Origin: Taxawa tesnikishii (nom. ined.)
Taxonomy: Eukaryota; Ascomycota; Dothideomycetes; Dothideales
Length of the DNA stretch: 64,000 bases
Assembly (NCBI GenBank): GCA_030247885.1
Contig: JAPDRO010000002.1
Location: 1,302,001-1,366,000, forward strand
Reading direction: 5' to 3'
Shown here piece by piece: positions 35,452-46,804 of this stretch (within the stretch, counting starts at the first letter, position 1; every line of letters starts with the position of its first letter). Below the pieces are notes generated by a model. That model had not been told where the DNA came from and did no database searches. It saw only the letters and a list, made by a program, of their open reading frames with translations. The position numbers and the translations under genes are program-made.

Positions 35452-37751
35452 ATGGCTCCGAGTGAAAGCTCCTCTCCCAACCCGCTGGAGACATCCCAAG
35501 CGAAAGCCGCAGCGTAAGAAAGGCTCCACTCCATCATCTTAGATCCGACCTCTGACCTGGAATCAGTTGCACAAGATGTAGAAGAAGTAAAACCGCCTGC
35601 TCGAAAGAACGTCCAAAATGCTACACATGCCATAACAGAGGCTGGGAATGTGTATATCTGGAGCCCGAAGAGAAGATGAACATTGCTAGAAGGCAGGCTT
35701 TAGTCTGGTTCCTTCAAAGTTATGTGCACTGACGTCGGTCTAGCTACGTCGAGACTCTGGAAGCTCGACTTCGTGCCTATGAAGGTGAGTGCCATCACTA
35801 GGAAACACACACACGGCATCTCTAAGTGGCGTAGCTGTCGCCTCCAATGCTGCTACAACCGCAACGCAAAACATTACCCCGAGCACATCTGGTGCGCCAA
35901 TCTCGATTCCAAACCAACGGACTATCAGAGAAAACTCTGATATCGAGATTAATCCTCTGATCAAGGCTATGGCGGACGTCGTTATAAGTCCATCCGGCAA
36001 GATACGTGCGTAACATGGATCTCATATCCTGCGCCCCAAGGAAGCTAATTATGACAGACTACCTGGGTAACTCCTCCTCTACCACGCTGGGCTTGAGACT
36101 GCGTGACATTGTGCGCATGCTCTTCCCCGGAGACGGCAGCCTTGACATCGAACGAGAACATTCCACATACAATCCGGCTGCGCTGAGGCCCCGCCGGCCT
36201 TCAGTATGCGGACAAGCAAGACTGCCACCTTATCCGTTTGCACTGCGTCTGTTCGCTGCGCAGTACACATATATTGGTACCATCTTTGCTTTCGTTCCAA
36301 AAGAGACATTCGAAGCCCGCCTTCAAAAAGCCTATGAGGGCCCACCGGATCTTGCTGATCGTGAAGCCTGCCTAGCATACGCCCAGGTGCTTGTAATCTT
36401 GGCGTTTGGTCAGATGTACTCTGTAAACCAGTGGAGCGGATTCGAAGGCCCTCCGGGCTTCGAGTATTTCACGCTTGCTTTGCAGTTCCTGCCGGACATC
36501 CATGAAGATGGATCGATCCTCTTTGTCGAAGTTCTGGCCCTTGTCGGATACTTCATGCAGAACCTGAATAGGAGGGACGCTGCGTTTCTGTATCTCGGCG
36601 TTGCTCTCCGAATGGCGGTGTCTCTGGCCCTGCATCAGGAGGTGTTTGATCCGCAAATGGACGAGGCTGTGAGAGAACATAGGAGGCGTCTGTGGTGGAG
36701 TGTGTATAGCCTGGATAGGATCCTATGCGCAAAATCAGGACATCCGATTACTATTCTCGACGAAGACATCGGCGTCGCTTTGCCTTCGCCTCTGCCTGGT
36801 ATCGAACCCGAGACATGCAGTCCAACCGTTCTTCTACACTACACCGAGCTATCTCGAATTCTTGGACGTATAATGAAAACCATATATAGAAAAGATCGGA
36901 AATCTGGATCAAGCCTCATTGCGTCTGTTCAGAGCATCATGACGTCTCTACAAAACTGGCACCGCGAGCTTCCCGATACGCTACGCTTCGATCCTGACAA
37001 ACTTGGCATATCTCGCGAGTCGGTTTCCACCTTCTTACACTATCATCAATGCATCAACATGACTGCTCGTCCACTGCTGTTCCACGTCGTGCAAAAGAGA
37101 TTGGAGAATGGCGTTGCGGAGAAAGAGGAGGACTGGAAACAGGGTCTCACAGCTACGACTGTTGGCGTCATTGAAACTTGCATAGCAGCTGCTCGGGACA
37201 CTATCACGATGATGGCGTTCGCAGCGCAGAAGGATTTGGTTGCGACGTATGGCTACATGGACGGTGAGCACGCATTTTCAGCCGCGACTGTCCTAGTCAT
37301 GGTTTGCGTTGCCTTCCCTTACAATGCTCGAGACATCATGGCCATGGACACAGCGCTCGAGCTCCTTCGCAGTATGACGGAAAGAGGCAATAGCCATATG
37401 GGCGCGAGGTATCAGTTACTCCTTCGTCTACGATCTCTGATGGTTTATCCTACGGCTGGAGTGCCACAGGTCGGAACAAGTTCGCAGGCTGGAGTTGTAC
37501 CGCCGTTCGACAGCAACCCAGCAGCCATGCCTAACGCTGGTGCATGCCCGGCAATGGAGATGCCCAGTCTGCCGGCGATGGACAACGTCGAGTTGGAGGA
37601 GATGTTTGCTTTCGATGTGAATGCAACGGGTGACTTTGGCTTGTGGGAAGCTGGATATACCAACCCAGACGTGGATATGGAACACGAGATGTCGCAGTGG
37701 AACAGTACTGTTGCTCAGCATCTAGATTATGCGCCCCGGGATTCGTTTTGA
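35452..37751 (+). CDS. Zn2Cys6 transcription factor with fungal-specific middle homology region
   Basis: Likely pathway-specific nuclear regulator. Exons 35452-35513, 35567-35692, 35744-35784, 35835-36005 and 36058-37751 give 697 aa with no frame break. The zinc cluster forms only after splicing (CTRCRRSKTACSKERPKC then CYTCHNRGWEC, spacing C-x2-C-x6-C-x6-C-x2-C-x6-C). A short dimerisation-type helix follows (SYVETLEARLRAYE), then GKIHYLGNSS, the usual start of the Fungal_trans domain, and the conserved RRRLWWSVYSLDR segment. Intron 2 (35693-35743, 51 bp) has a GC donor (AG|GCAGGC), a CTGAC branch point and TAG acceptor. It is needed to keep frame and join the cluster to the linker. The other three introns are GT-AG. 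Confidence 0.92.
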
Positions 37752-37837
37752 TGGCATTGGAATTCATGAGAAGCGTGTACGAAGATGCTGATGACTGCCA
37801 CGCTCTCCAAGTTTTTCATTCAACCCAATACAGATAC

Positions 37838-38731
37838 CTATCTTCTTGAATCAACGTTGAACAAGTCTTCCTCCTGCAGGTCCAGAACAATCATATGTCC
37901 AGGAGCATGTGCCATTACCGTACCCTTTAGGTTCGCTCCCATGACCGCATTCTGAGGCGTAACTCCGCAACCCCAGAAGACTGGAACAACATCGCTATCA
38001 TCCGAGAAGGGTCTTCCATCAGGCGTGAGCGGGCTCTCGCCCCATTCCGGTTCATTGATGTCGCGGATACCAAGGTCCCGCACGGCCTGCCAACCCCAAG
38101 CGATCGGCTCGCCATGCGTCAAGCTGAATGGTCGCGTGATATCTCGCACGCGCTCCATGTCAGCCATCATATACGGCCGCATGGAAACCACATACGTGCC
38201 GCCAGTGAAGACTCCTGCAGGACATAGCGGGATATTGGTCCTGTACATCGGCACGTTACGTTCCATGACCGTGTGACGCGGTGGCAACCCAGCCTCCGTC
38301 AAAGCTCGCTCGAAGCTATACGAGCATCCGATCAAGAAGCCAACGTGGTCGTCCGTCCATTCATGGGCGACATGTGAGATTGCAGACTGGGTGAGTTGGC
38401 CGTCTTGGTAAACCATGAAACGCGGTGCATCGCGGCGTATGTCGATGTCGGTGCCGATCTGAGACCCAGAGACTCCTGGAATGTGAGATTTGAGGGCCGT
38501 GAAGGAACCTGCGTCCGCTGACTCGGCCAGGAGAGGACACGGAACCGGGTTACGTATACAGAGATCGCGGAAGTCGGCTGCGTAGCGCGATGGTAGGACG
38601 ATGAGGTTCGCTTGCAGATAGGAGGGTGCGAGTCCGGAGGTAGAGGTCGCATGAATATTGTTGCGGGCGGCCAAACGGACTTCAGCGCCTGTTCGAAGTG
38701 TAGAATGGATAGCCATGGCTGTCACACTCAT
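37838..38731 (-). CDS. UPF0317 / D-glutamate cyclase-like protein (DUF1445, YcsI family)
   Basis: Intronless, 297 aa, unbroken frame, about the family's full length. Diagnostic segments: RNPVPCPLLAESADAGS, DIRRDAPRFMVYQDGQ, GFLIGCSYSFERAL, HGEPIAWGWQAVRDLGI and the C-terminal VFWGCGVTPQNAVM. Bacterial members are called putative hydro-lyases. The mammalian relative (DGLUCY) is reported to convert D-glutamate to 5-oxo-D-proline, a cyclic amide. The fungal substrate is unknown. The gene is convergent with the Zn2Cys6 regulator, with 86 bp between their ends. Together with the dihydropyrimidinase it suggests cyclic-amide chemistry in this region. Confidence 0.92.
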   Translation of the reverse strand: MSVTAMAIHSTLRTGAEVRLAARNNIHATSTSGLAPSYLQANLIVLPSRYAADFRDLCIRNPVPCPLLAESADAGSFTALKSHIPGVSGSQIGTDIDIRRDAPRFMVYQDGQLTQSAISHVAHEWTDDHVGFLIGCSYSFERALTEAGLPPRHTVMERNVPMYRTNIPLCPAGVFTGGTYVVSMRPYMMADMERVRDITRPFSLTHGEPIAWGWQAVRDLGIRDINEPEWGESPLTPDGRPFSDDSDVVPVFWGCGVTPQNAVMGANLKGTVMAHAPGHMIVLDLQEEDLFNVDSRR

Positions 38732-39550
38732 ACAGTAGCAGTTAACAACAAACCGAGTAGGGCGAAGTCAAAGTAGAAATCACGCCGGAAATGCCAGACT
38801 ACCATATTTACCCTCAAGCATCGCAGGGGTTGGACAGTAGAGATGTCCGCAATACCGATCGAATCATCCACCCTCCATCAGGGCGTGCCGAAGATCTGAC
38901 CTTGGCCGCCTTTGCAGCAGGGCGTTCGGACGATGAGAGGAGGAGGTCGCCTTGTCGTAGTTGGTCCGTTCAACGATCGGTATAGACCTCCTATCGATAG
39001 GAAGAACTGGCTATTGCAGCCCACAAATAACGGGACAGTGTGTCCTAAAAGGGCAACCAGTCACGCTAGTGGCTGAAGATAGGCGCATTCGCGCGCTAAC
39101 CTCCGTTCTCCAATCACACGCGTCGACAATCCCATCCTAAACATTTTCAGCGCGTCACGCTCTACCACAGGAAAGGGCGTGCCCTTGTCGGAGACACTGG
39201 AACTGGAAGATGTCATCAGTGCATCAAGAGCATAGAACAGTCTAGCAGGAAATGTAGGCTGTGATGGATCCGTGAATAAAACCTGTATCATCAATCTTTC
39301 GTCCTCTATGTTCATTGCCGTCAATCGGTAATTATTCTGCTATGCGCTGTCATGATGCTAACGCAATCCTGCGAGCGGACGCGGTGACCACAGGAGAAAC
39401 CCACCCTTAGCCAGCCTCTGGTATGCCCACAACGCCGTTCCCGTACCTTATGCCGTGCGTAAACATCCACTCGCGGTGTGTTCAGCTATCACCAGCATCT
39501 TTCTTCCATCCATGGGCTTTCTGATTCATGGAACAGCGCTCCCAAGGCTT
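38732..39550. other. Intergenic region, UPF0317 gene to ddi1
   Basis: 819 bp with one weak open frame (39061-39324, minus), listed separately. Otherwise I see no gene. Confidence 0.45.
39061..39324 (-). CDS. Possible small protein, unrecognised
   Basis: An 87-codon open frame reading MTAMNIEDERLMIQVLFTDP and continuing with a Ser-rich stretch. Its composition is protein-like, but there is no domain, no splice evidence and no conservation I can point to. It could be chance. Confidence 0.2.
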   Translation of the reverse strand: MTAMNIEDERLMIQVLFTDPSQPTFPARLFYALDALMTSSSSSVSDKGTPFPVVERDALKMFRMGLSTRVIGERRLARECAYLQPLA

Positions 39551-41111
39551 CTAACCCTGGAAGAGCAGGCCAGCAGCATACTCGACATTTCCATCAGTTG
39601 CATCCAACGCGGCCACCGCCTGATCCCTCGTGAATCCGAGTCCTTGCAATTGCTCGATCTTCTCGGGAGAGTGACGCGCCCGTTGCGGTTGCGGTTGCGG
39701 CTGCGGCCGCGGCTGCGAGCTCCCCGGAGTCGCGCGTACAGCAGGTCCGGTGGGGCCAGTCACGCCGCCTCCGAGCGTTTGACCCGAGCCTCTGAAGCTG
39801 CTGCCTGAAGCCGCCGAAGACGATGACGCCGCGGCCCCCGTACCCGCAGGCTTCACGGTTCCGCTCTTGGCGCCGATCTCGGTGCCATTGGGGCCCTTGA
39901 TGGTGGGTTCTGCGTCCTCGAAATAGCGCGGGATCTCGCGCTCAGGCAAGAAGTCGACTTCGTTGTTCTCAAATACCAGTTTGTTGCGCTTGAGATCGAT
40001 GCTCGCTTGATGGCGCTTCAGCATGTCGAGACCGAGCAGGAGGTCCACATCTTTGCCCTCCATGACGGTGAAACTACAGGGCATCTGCGCGTTGCCGATC
40101 TTGATATCTGCGGAGTGGACGCGTCCAAGGATCTTGGCTGTGCCGACACCTCTGGCAACGCCGGAATACCGCTTGTCAATTAGTCGCATGATACCGCACG
40201 CCTCGGCGCAGGAGGGCGACATGATGGTGGTCTGGGCGCCGGAGTCGACGAAGGCTTTGACCGGGTGTCCGTTTACGACTGTGTTGATGTAAAGCATTGT
40301 TACGCGGCCAAAAACTAGGTTGATCAGTCAGCCCTGTACTGTCTGGGCAGTGGTGTGCTTGTGCTTGTGCTTGCCTTCTGGGTTGTGCTCGTAAGCATGC
40401 TGCAGGTTCTCCATGACTCTCTCCTGCCGTATCATCTCCTCAATCTTCTTTTGTGCTTCCACATTGAAGGGGTCCTCGTTCAGTAACCGCAGCTGTTCCT
40501 GTCGCTCCCTCTCGCGCTCTTGTTGGTTCCTAACCAATGCCTCGAATCGCTCCCTGAAAAGGGCCGAGTCGTTTATAGCATCAGCAAGATCAGGCGTCTG
40601 CTCCCTCATCTGTGCGAGGGCAGCAGGGTTGCCTACACATTGCAGTCGTACTGTCTCGATAGCTTCTGGTGTCATCCTGTCACCGGGCCTGGCCTCTTGC
40701 GCGCCACGCTGTCGTTGTTGGATCCGTTGTGCTGGCATATTTGGCTGACGCACTAGCATAGCAAGCATCTCCCCATCCTGAATGCCAATCTCTTCCAAAG
40801 TCTTGTGGTCGCCTACGAGAGGTTCTCCGTTGAGGTAGAATTGTTGCGATGCAGGGGGATGTTGGTCTCTGCTTGAACAAAGCCTTTGAGTTCTTCCACT
40901 GAGAGACCCGGACCGAGATCCAACGAGAGGAGCTCCTGATCGAGGGGAGTGTTGGGTGCGTTAACACTTATAGTGATGCGCGGCCTGCAAATGTCACATC
41001 AGCAGGCGTTTCGGGATGACAGTTGGCATGAAGCACAGGAGCGCTGAGGAATTCATGATTTGTATTCCTGTAACACAACAACGGGGCGGAGCAGCGGAGG
41101 ATAACTCACAT
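39551..41111 (-). CDS. ddi1: Ddi1 ubiquitin receptor / aspartyl protease (UBL, retropepsin-like, UBA)
   Basis: Host shuttle receptor between ubiquitinated proteins and the proteasome. Exons 41110-41111, 40375-40984 and 39551-40314. The ubiquitin-like domain is at the N-terminus (ITISVNAP, later [12 protein letters not shown]), then the helical HDD region, the protease domain with its catalytic DSGAQ and [12 protein letters not shown], and a C-terminal UBA ([20 protein letters not shown]). The start codon is split: exon 1 contributes AT and exon 2 begins with G, giving M-P-R-ITISV in a strong ACAACC context, across a 125-bp GTGAGT...GCAG intron. The second intron (40315-40374) has a GC donor (AG|GCAAGC). 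The frame breaks once, at the G run 40854-40858 (C run in the gene) in [16 protein letters not shown]. With one base added the protein is 458 aa. Confidence 0.92.
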
Positions 41112-42182
41112 GGTTGTGGAGCTTGTCTTTGTTCTTGGATGCTGGTTGCGTTCCTTGCGTGTGTTTCGCGCATGCAGGTCGCTGGAAAGAGATGTTGTCG
41201 CAGGCGTTTGTCTGGCTAGGTATTGGAATGAAGGCTGCGCGGTGACAAATGTTGCGTTCTTGTAGTGTTTCGCAGTGGATCACAGCCCAAGGGGAGCTAC
41301 CGAGAAAAATCGCCAGAAAGAGAAGCTGGTGGAAGTGGAGTGAAGCGTGGAGGCAACAAGGGTATGCTTAGCTGTCCTTCGCCTGAGGGTAGAGCAGAGC
41401 AGAGTGGGCGCGTCTGGGGTTTGAAGGCGGGAGTCGGAGTCTTGCCGGAATGCGGTGGTGAATGTTTGTACAGTTGCTGCTCGCGTGTTGCAAGAGCAGC
41501 GGTCTGGACGCCGACAAGATGTGTATCGTATCTCAAAGAGCGCGCTATGCCAGTGCCAGTGCCAGTGCCGATGCCACTGCAGCTGCAGCTGTGAGGTTCC
41601 TGGAACTTTTGTTCGGCGGTGCTCGTACGACTGGACTGCATCGGACTGACTGCTGTACGCTCTGACGCCATGCAACTTGCAGCCGCGATCGACGCCAAAA
41701 TGCCAAGTCCAGCAAGCGCACCTTCCCTGCTCGGCAGCTTCGACTTTAAATACCAACCAAGGCCGGGAAGCTGAATCGCCCCTTCCGCGCCGCACATGGT
41801 ACAAGGACATCTATCCGCGCTCGAACCCGGCTTTCCTTCCACCTTCCTTAGGACGCCTCAACGTAAATATGACAGAACGAAACACACCGCTTCGGACCGC
41901 AGCACTTCACCGGTATAAACAATGCCAGCGCGCCCGCGTAACACTCATCCGCACATCAAAATACCCCACTGCCCCGCCAATTGTGCACCAAGAGCTAAGT
42001 GTTGGCACGAGCTTCGAATACGAACCAAAACGTCACTGTCACTGTCGATAGGTCTCTTGCATCTGCGTCTCCTTCGCTTTCTGTTCCCTGTTCGTTTCAT
42101 CTCCTTGTCCCTGACATCCTTCAAACACCCAAGAGCAACTGCCTCATTCGGAAAAGCAACCCCTGTACCCTGAGAGACAACC
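41112..42182. other. Divergent promoter region, ddi1 / GNAT gene
   Basis: About 1.07 kb. A short run of CCAGTG hexamers near 41550-41575 makes a Cys/Gln-repeat frame on the plus strand that is not a gene. The 5' leaders of both neighbours lie here, including the first non-coding part of ddi1 above 41111. Confidence 0.5.
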
Positions 42183-43153
42183 ATGCCGCGAGACCTGAAA
42201 GCTGAGAAGGACGGGATCCTCAACAGCATGTCTTCACTCGACAGATCTGAAAACGAGCATTCCTCTGGGGGACCTAGCGGGCTCTCACCGCCAGGCGAGG
42301 TCAAAGACAGAATCATGAGGGACATGGAAAGAGAGGACAAAATCAACGAAGTCAAACCATACGTCCAGGCCTTGAACTTGCAAGACGTCGATAGCTGTGT
42401 CAGACTGGAAGATGCTGCATTTCCTCCGAACGAGAGGGCTACCAGGGAGAAGGTCAGTTAGGTTCGACAACCCAGTAAAGCCACGTTCCTTACTAAACCT
42501 CATACTGCCACCAGTGATGGCTCACAAACTCCGCGCATGCTTGAACGCCAACCCGCAAAGTTGCGTCCCACCCGCTAACCTGCCCTCATTCACAGTTCAT
42601 CTACCGTTTCACCAAATGCGGCGAGCTCTGCCTCGGTCTCTTCACATCCGGCGATATCGACGTCGGCGACGATCCCTCGACGGCGCTCACGGCTGAAACT
42701 GCAAATCCAGTCTACTCCGGAGCACCCGCACGGAAGCAGGTGCTTCTTGGCCATGTTGTTGTAACCAAGTCGAAGAACTCCACCGTGGCGGATGATGACA
42801 TGGCCGTTCCATCCGATTGGGAGAAGACGCCAACACTAGCGCAAACCCAGGGCCATCAGGAGGACGGAAAGACAATCTGTGTTCACAGCTTGGCCATCTT
42901 GCCAGAGTATCAGAGGAGAGGATTGGGCAGATTGTTGATGAAGAGCTATATCCAGCGAATAGAAGCGAGCGGAGTGGCCGACCGGATAGCCTTGATCGCG
43001 CACAAAGAATTCGCGCCCTTCTACGGGAGCTTGGGTTTCCAGGACCTCGGGCAGAGCAAGGCTCAGTTTGGCGGCGGTGGATGGATTGACATGGCACTGG
43101 ATCTGAAGAACCAGCCCGGAAGTGGAGACACCGGTTCACCGTCGGAACTCTGA
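42183..43153 (+). CDS. GNAT-family N-acetyltransferase (arylalkylamine/polyamine type)
   Basis: Transfers acetyl from acetyl-CoA to an amine. Exons 42183-42452 and 42596-43153, with a 143-bp intron, give 275 aa with no frame break. The N-terminal 50 residues are hydrophilic and probably disordered. The GNAT core shows VRLEDAAFPPNERATREK (motif C/D-like), the acetyl-CoA-binding VHSLAILPEYQRRGLGRLL and the C-terminal FAPFYGSLGFQDLG. The order and the PPNER segment match the serotonin/arylalkylamine acetyltransferase branch of fungi, similar to yeast Paa1. The start is the first ATG in frame with a good CAACC context. Substrate is inferred at family level only. Confidence 0.9.
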
Positions 43154-44273
43154 GGAATTCCAATCGGGGCGCCTAGCGAGAATACCGGCTCCAGATAAGG
43201 AGCAATCACAGTTTTGGACGGCATGAAGCCGGCCTCAGATGCCGGCTGCAAGAGAATGTGATTTCTAAGGGCTCGAATGAAGGAACGTGAAGGAGGTTAG
43301 ATCTTGCTACTGAGACGTGATCCCCTGGAATACTGACAGAACTTGAAGACTGATCGTGTAAGATAAGATTGATCCAAGAAAATTGCTTACTGCACCGTAT
43401 TCCTGCAGATAATCCATTTTACGAAACTAGAAAACAAACATTAGAGCTTTGTTGCCCACACATACCTCACTGCTCACAGACCAGCCTCACCGCATACTTT
43501 CGATAACCTGTTGACAGGTACGCTTTGATAAGTGGTTGGGAGTTGCGCCCCGCAGTCCTATCTCTGCATATCAGACGCTGCCATCACGGGTTCGGCAACG
43601 TGCAAAAGTGCCTCGCGCGCACGTTGCTGTCACACTATCAAGACTGCTCACACGGCTTTCATGCTCACGCGACTTCCGCCTCCAATCTTCTATTTAGCCT
43701 GACTCGCACCATGGCCGTCGAGCTGTGGAATAGAGTCGGGTTTGTAGAATAACAAAGAGATTCTTGGGATGATTGTGCGGTCAGAGCACGTTTGATAAGA
43801 AACGAAGGGGTTGGAAGTGTGTAAGATAGCGATTTTGATGCCGAGAATGGACATTTTTCTACGCAACCGACATCCGTGTGACTATTAACACAACAGCCGG
43901 CAACCCTGGTAATACTTGTTCTTATCATACATAGACATGCTTTAAAAATAGCACTCGCCAATCGATTGATCAAGTCCCGCTGTTGTTGTACTGCTCATAG
44001 ATTGTTGTCTGTTCTAAGGATGCAATGATTGGTGGATTTGCCTCGGCGACAAGACAACCCACCGAGTTCTTGTGTATACAACAGATCTGCGTCGGCACCT
44101 CAAAGGACTGATGTCATACTGACCATGGTATTATATGTCGGCGGATGCCGCTGGCAGAGAACATGGCTTCGAGAAATCCAACACACAGCGGTCTTAGGAA
44201 ACATTTCAGCAAACCTGTATTCTCGTGTCCGCAAAGCAGCGACATATCGTTGTAAACGATGGACTCGAAACGA
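43154..44273. other. Intergenic region upstream of hexokinase
   Basis: 1.1 kb between the GNAT gene and the hexokinase start. Open frames here are short and not protein-like. The right part is presumably the hexokinase promoter. Confidence 0.5.
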
Positions 44274-46114
44274 ATGGTCGGCCGCGACTCTAAGCGGGAG
44301 GAGTCCCAACTTGGTAACGACTTATACACCGTTGAGCGTTATCTAGATTTATTGCTAAGGAGAAAATGCAGAGGCTCTCGCGTCGCTTCCGCCTGAATTA
44401 GAGGAAGAGATGAAGAAGCTTGACAAGCTGTTCTGGGTTGACAGGGAGAAGTTGAAGAGTATCACCAAGCGCTTTGGAGAAGAACTTGAAGAAGGTACGC
44501 ATTTTTCCTTGTTGCCATCTTGGGGAAGTCGGCCTTCTCGACGTAGCTCATGGGCGATGCGCTGCGTCTCTTCCCTGTGATGAAAGAAGCCTTGGCGCCA
44601 CATGGGGCATTTGGGGCGCTCTCTTCGAGTGAAAGAAAATCTGCTTTCCGCACTCGCGATTGTGGTGATGCGCAGCACCGGGCTTGCATTGTACGGAGCA
44701 CCACTGATCATCTTTTCCAGGTCTTGAGGCGAACGGCAGAAATATTGTAAGCTAAGCCGTGCTCCACGTGCACAACCGGAAATTTGACACAGACACAAGC
44801 CTATGAACATCACATGGGTCTTAGGGTTCCCTACCGGCAAGGAAGAAGGGTCTTTCCTGACGCTTGACTTAGGAGGCACAAACTTACGCGTTTGTTGGAT
44901 CGAATTGACGGATAAGCGTGGAGGCAACGAGGTTACACAAGACCAGTATAAACTACCCAGTGAACTCAAGACTGGAGACGCGGAACCATTATGGAACTTC
45001 ATTGCGGAATCGCTTGAGAAATTCATCCAAGATCACGAGCTTAAAGCCGATAAGGAAAACCCACTACCTCTTGGCTTCACATTTTCCTATCCGGCAACTC
45101 AGGACTATATCGATCATGGTGTCTTGCAGACATGGACGAAAGGCTTTGACATCAAAGGTGTAGAAGGCCATGATGCGGCCGCTCAACTGCGCGAGGCTAT
45201 GGACAAGAAGGTCGGTTTTTCCCTGAGTCTGGGCCATTGAATGCCTTGCTGACCATTGGTAGGATCTTCCTATCCGACTTGTAGCGTTGATAAACGATAC
45301 CACCGGTGCGATGATTGCCTCGGCATACAACGACCCAGAGACCATAATCGGCGCCATCTTTGGTACAGGCTGTAACGCGGCATACATGGAAGACTGTGGA
45401 TCGATACCAAAAATCAAAGGAAAACTGCCGAACGATACACCCATGGCCATCAACTGCGAATACGGCGCGTTCGATAACTCACACCGTGTGTTGCCGCGAA
45501 CGCCATACGACGACGCCATTGATCGCGAATCGCCTCGGCCTGGAGAGCAGACGTTCGAAAAGCTGAGCGCGGGCCTTTATCTTGGAGAAATTTTCCGACA
45601 AGTGCTTGTAGACCTGCACAACAGGGGATTTGTCTTCAAGAATCAGGACGTATCGACACTCAAGAAACCGTACTCCCTCGATACAGGCTTCTTGTCAGCT
45701 ATCGAAGATGATGAATCAACGAAGCTATCAAAGACGAGGGACAACTTTAGAGAGATACTCAATATTGAGCTGACGGAACCGGAACTAGAAGTGAGCCGAC
45801 GACTGGCGGAGCTGATTGCACTCCGTGGCGCCCGGCTCTGCACGTGTGGTGTTGCTGCCATCTGCAAGAAGAAGAACGTCTCCAAAGGTCATGTGGCAGC
45901 AGACGGCTCGGTGGCGAACAAACATCCCAAGTTCAAGCACAGGTGGGCATCTGCACTGGGCGAGATATTGGATTGGCCATCAGACAGGGAGGAAGACCCC
46001 ATCATACTCACTTCGGCGGAGGATGGTTCCGGTGTGGGCGCTGCCATCATCTCTGCGATGACAATGGAGAGATCGAAACAAGGAAACCTCGCTGGCATCA
46101 AGGAGCATTTGTAG
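44274..46114 (+). CDS. hxk1: Hexokinase
   Basis: Phosphorylates glucose and other hexoses with ATP in the cytosol. Exons 44274-44313, 44360-44494, 44721-44746, 44800-45210 and 45263-46114 give 487 aa with an unbroken frame. The start was chosen because exon 1 gives an MVGRDSK N-terminus, like other fungal hexokinases, and it splices in frame to ELEEEMKKLDKLF. Motifs seen: LDLGGTNLRVCW (phosphate 1), TFSYPATQ and TWTKGFDI, catalytic Asp in INDTTGAMIASAY, GTGCNAAYMED, NCEYGAFDN, Glu in EQTFEKLSAG, and AEDGSGVGAA (phosphate 2). Catalytic residues look complete, although SYPATQ and FDNSH differ from the commoner SYPASQ and FDNEH. Intron 2 is 226 bp, much longer than the other introns of this gene (46-53 bp). 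Confidence 0.95.
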
Positions 46115-46630
46115 TACTTTCCACGCAAGTGTTTTAAATCCTGAAGAAGCTCGCATGACTAGTTTTGTGCGGATCCAGGTCCCATCAAGGGCGTCAAGGG
46201 TCCGAGTGAATGTAGAGTGGGTTGCGCCGCTTAACCAGGAAAATTCGGTACTGCCAGATGACACGGCTTGAATGGAGGAGGTCATGAAGAACGGAATAGG
46301 AATGACAAGACAAGAAGCTAGTTACCTGGAGCATAATATATGTTTAATTGCGCGATGCGATTCCTTTGTAGCAGTACGCAATCCACATAATTCGCCCGTT
46401 CTTGTGCTTTTTTGTATCTTTGAACTGCGGAACCCCTGTCACGCCCCAGACGCCAAGCATACCATGTGGATCACAGAAGCACGCGATCTCATACTTTATG
46501 TGCCCCTTGCAGCTTAGTGATCGCAAAAATGACATAGCCCTGAAGCAATTCCTTTAGTTTTTTCGCACAATTTTTTCGCCGTTCTGACAATGCAGATGCT
46601 TTTCGCCCAGCCGGACCTTGTCCTCACGCA

Positions 46631-46661
46631 TGCCAATGCATGCCAATGTATGCCATTGCGT
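46631..46661. repeat. TGCCAATGCA decamer, three copies
   Basis: Three tandem decamers, the last two diverged, in non-coding DNA. Confidence 0.7.
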
Positions 46662-46804
46662 GCTATTTTTTACCTAAGAGCCGAGATGTCTTCATACCAG
46701 GCGTGATTTTGGGTCGTGCGGAAGGTCTAAGCTCTCCAGAACGTCGGACATAGGGAGGTTGCTTGCTGTCATCAAGACGTAAGTCCGCGAGAGGTAAGAC
46801 TTTT

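Noticed and set aside
39551-40314. Retrotransposon origin for the aspartyl protease domain
   Set aside because: The domain sits between ubiquitin-like and UBA domains in a spliced gene with no element around it; it is the host Ddi1 gene.
41455-41665. Plus-strand frames reading as Cys/Gln and Ala/Ser repeats
   Set aside because: They come from a short CCAGTG/CAGCTG repeat read in different frames, with no conserved protein.
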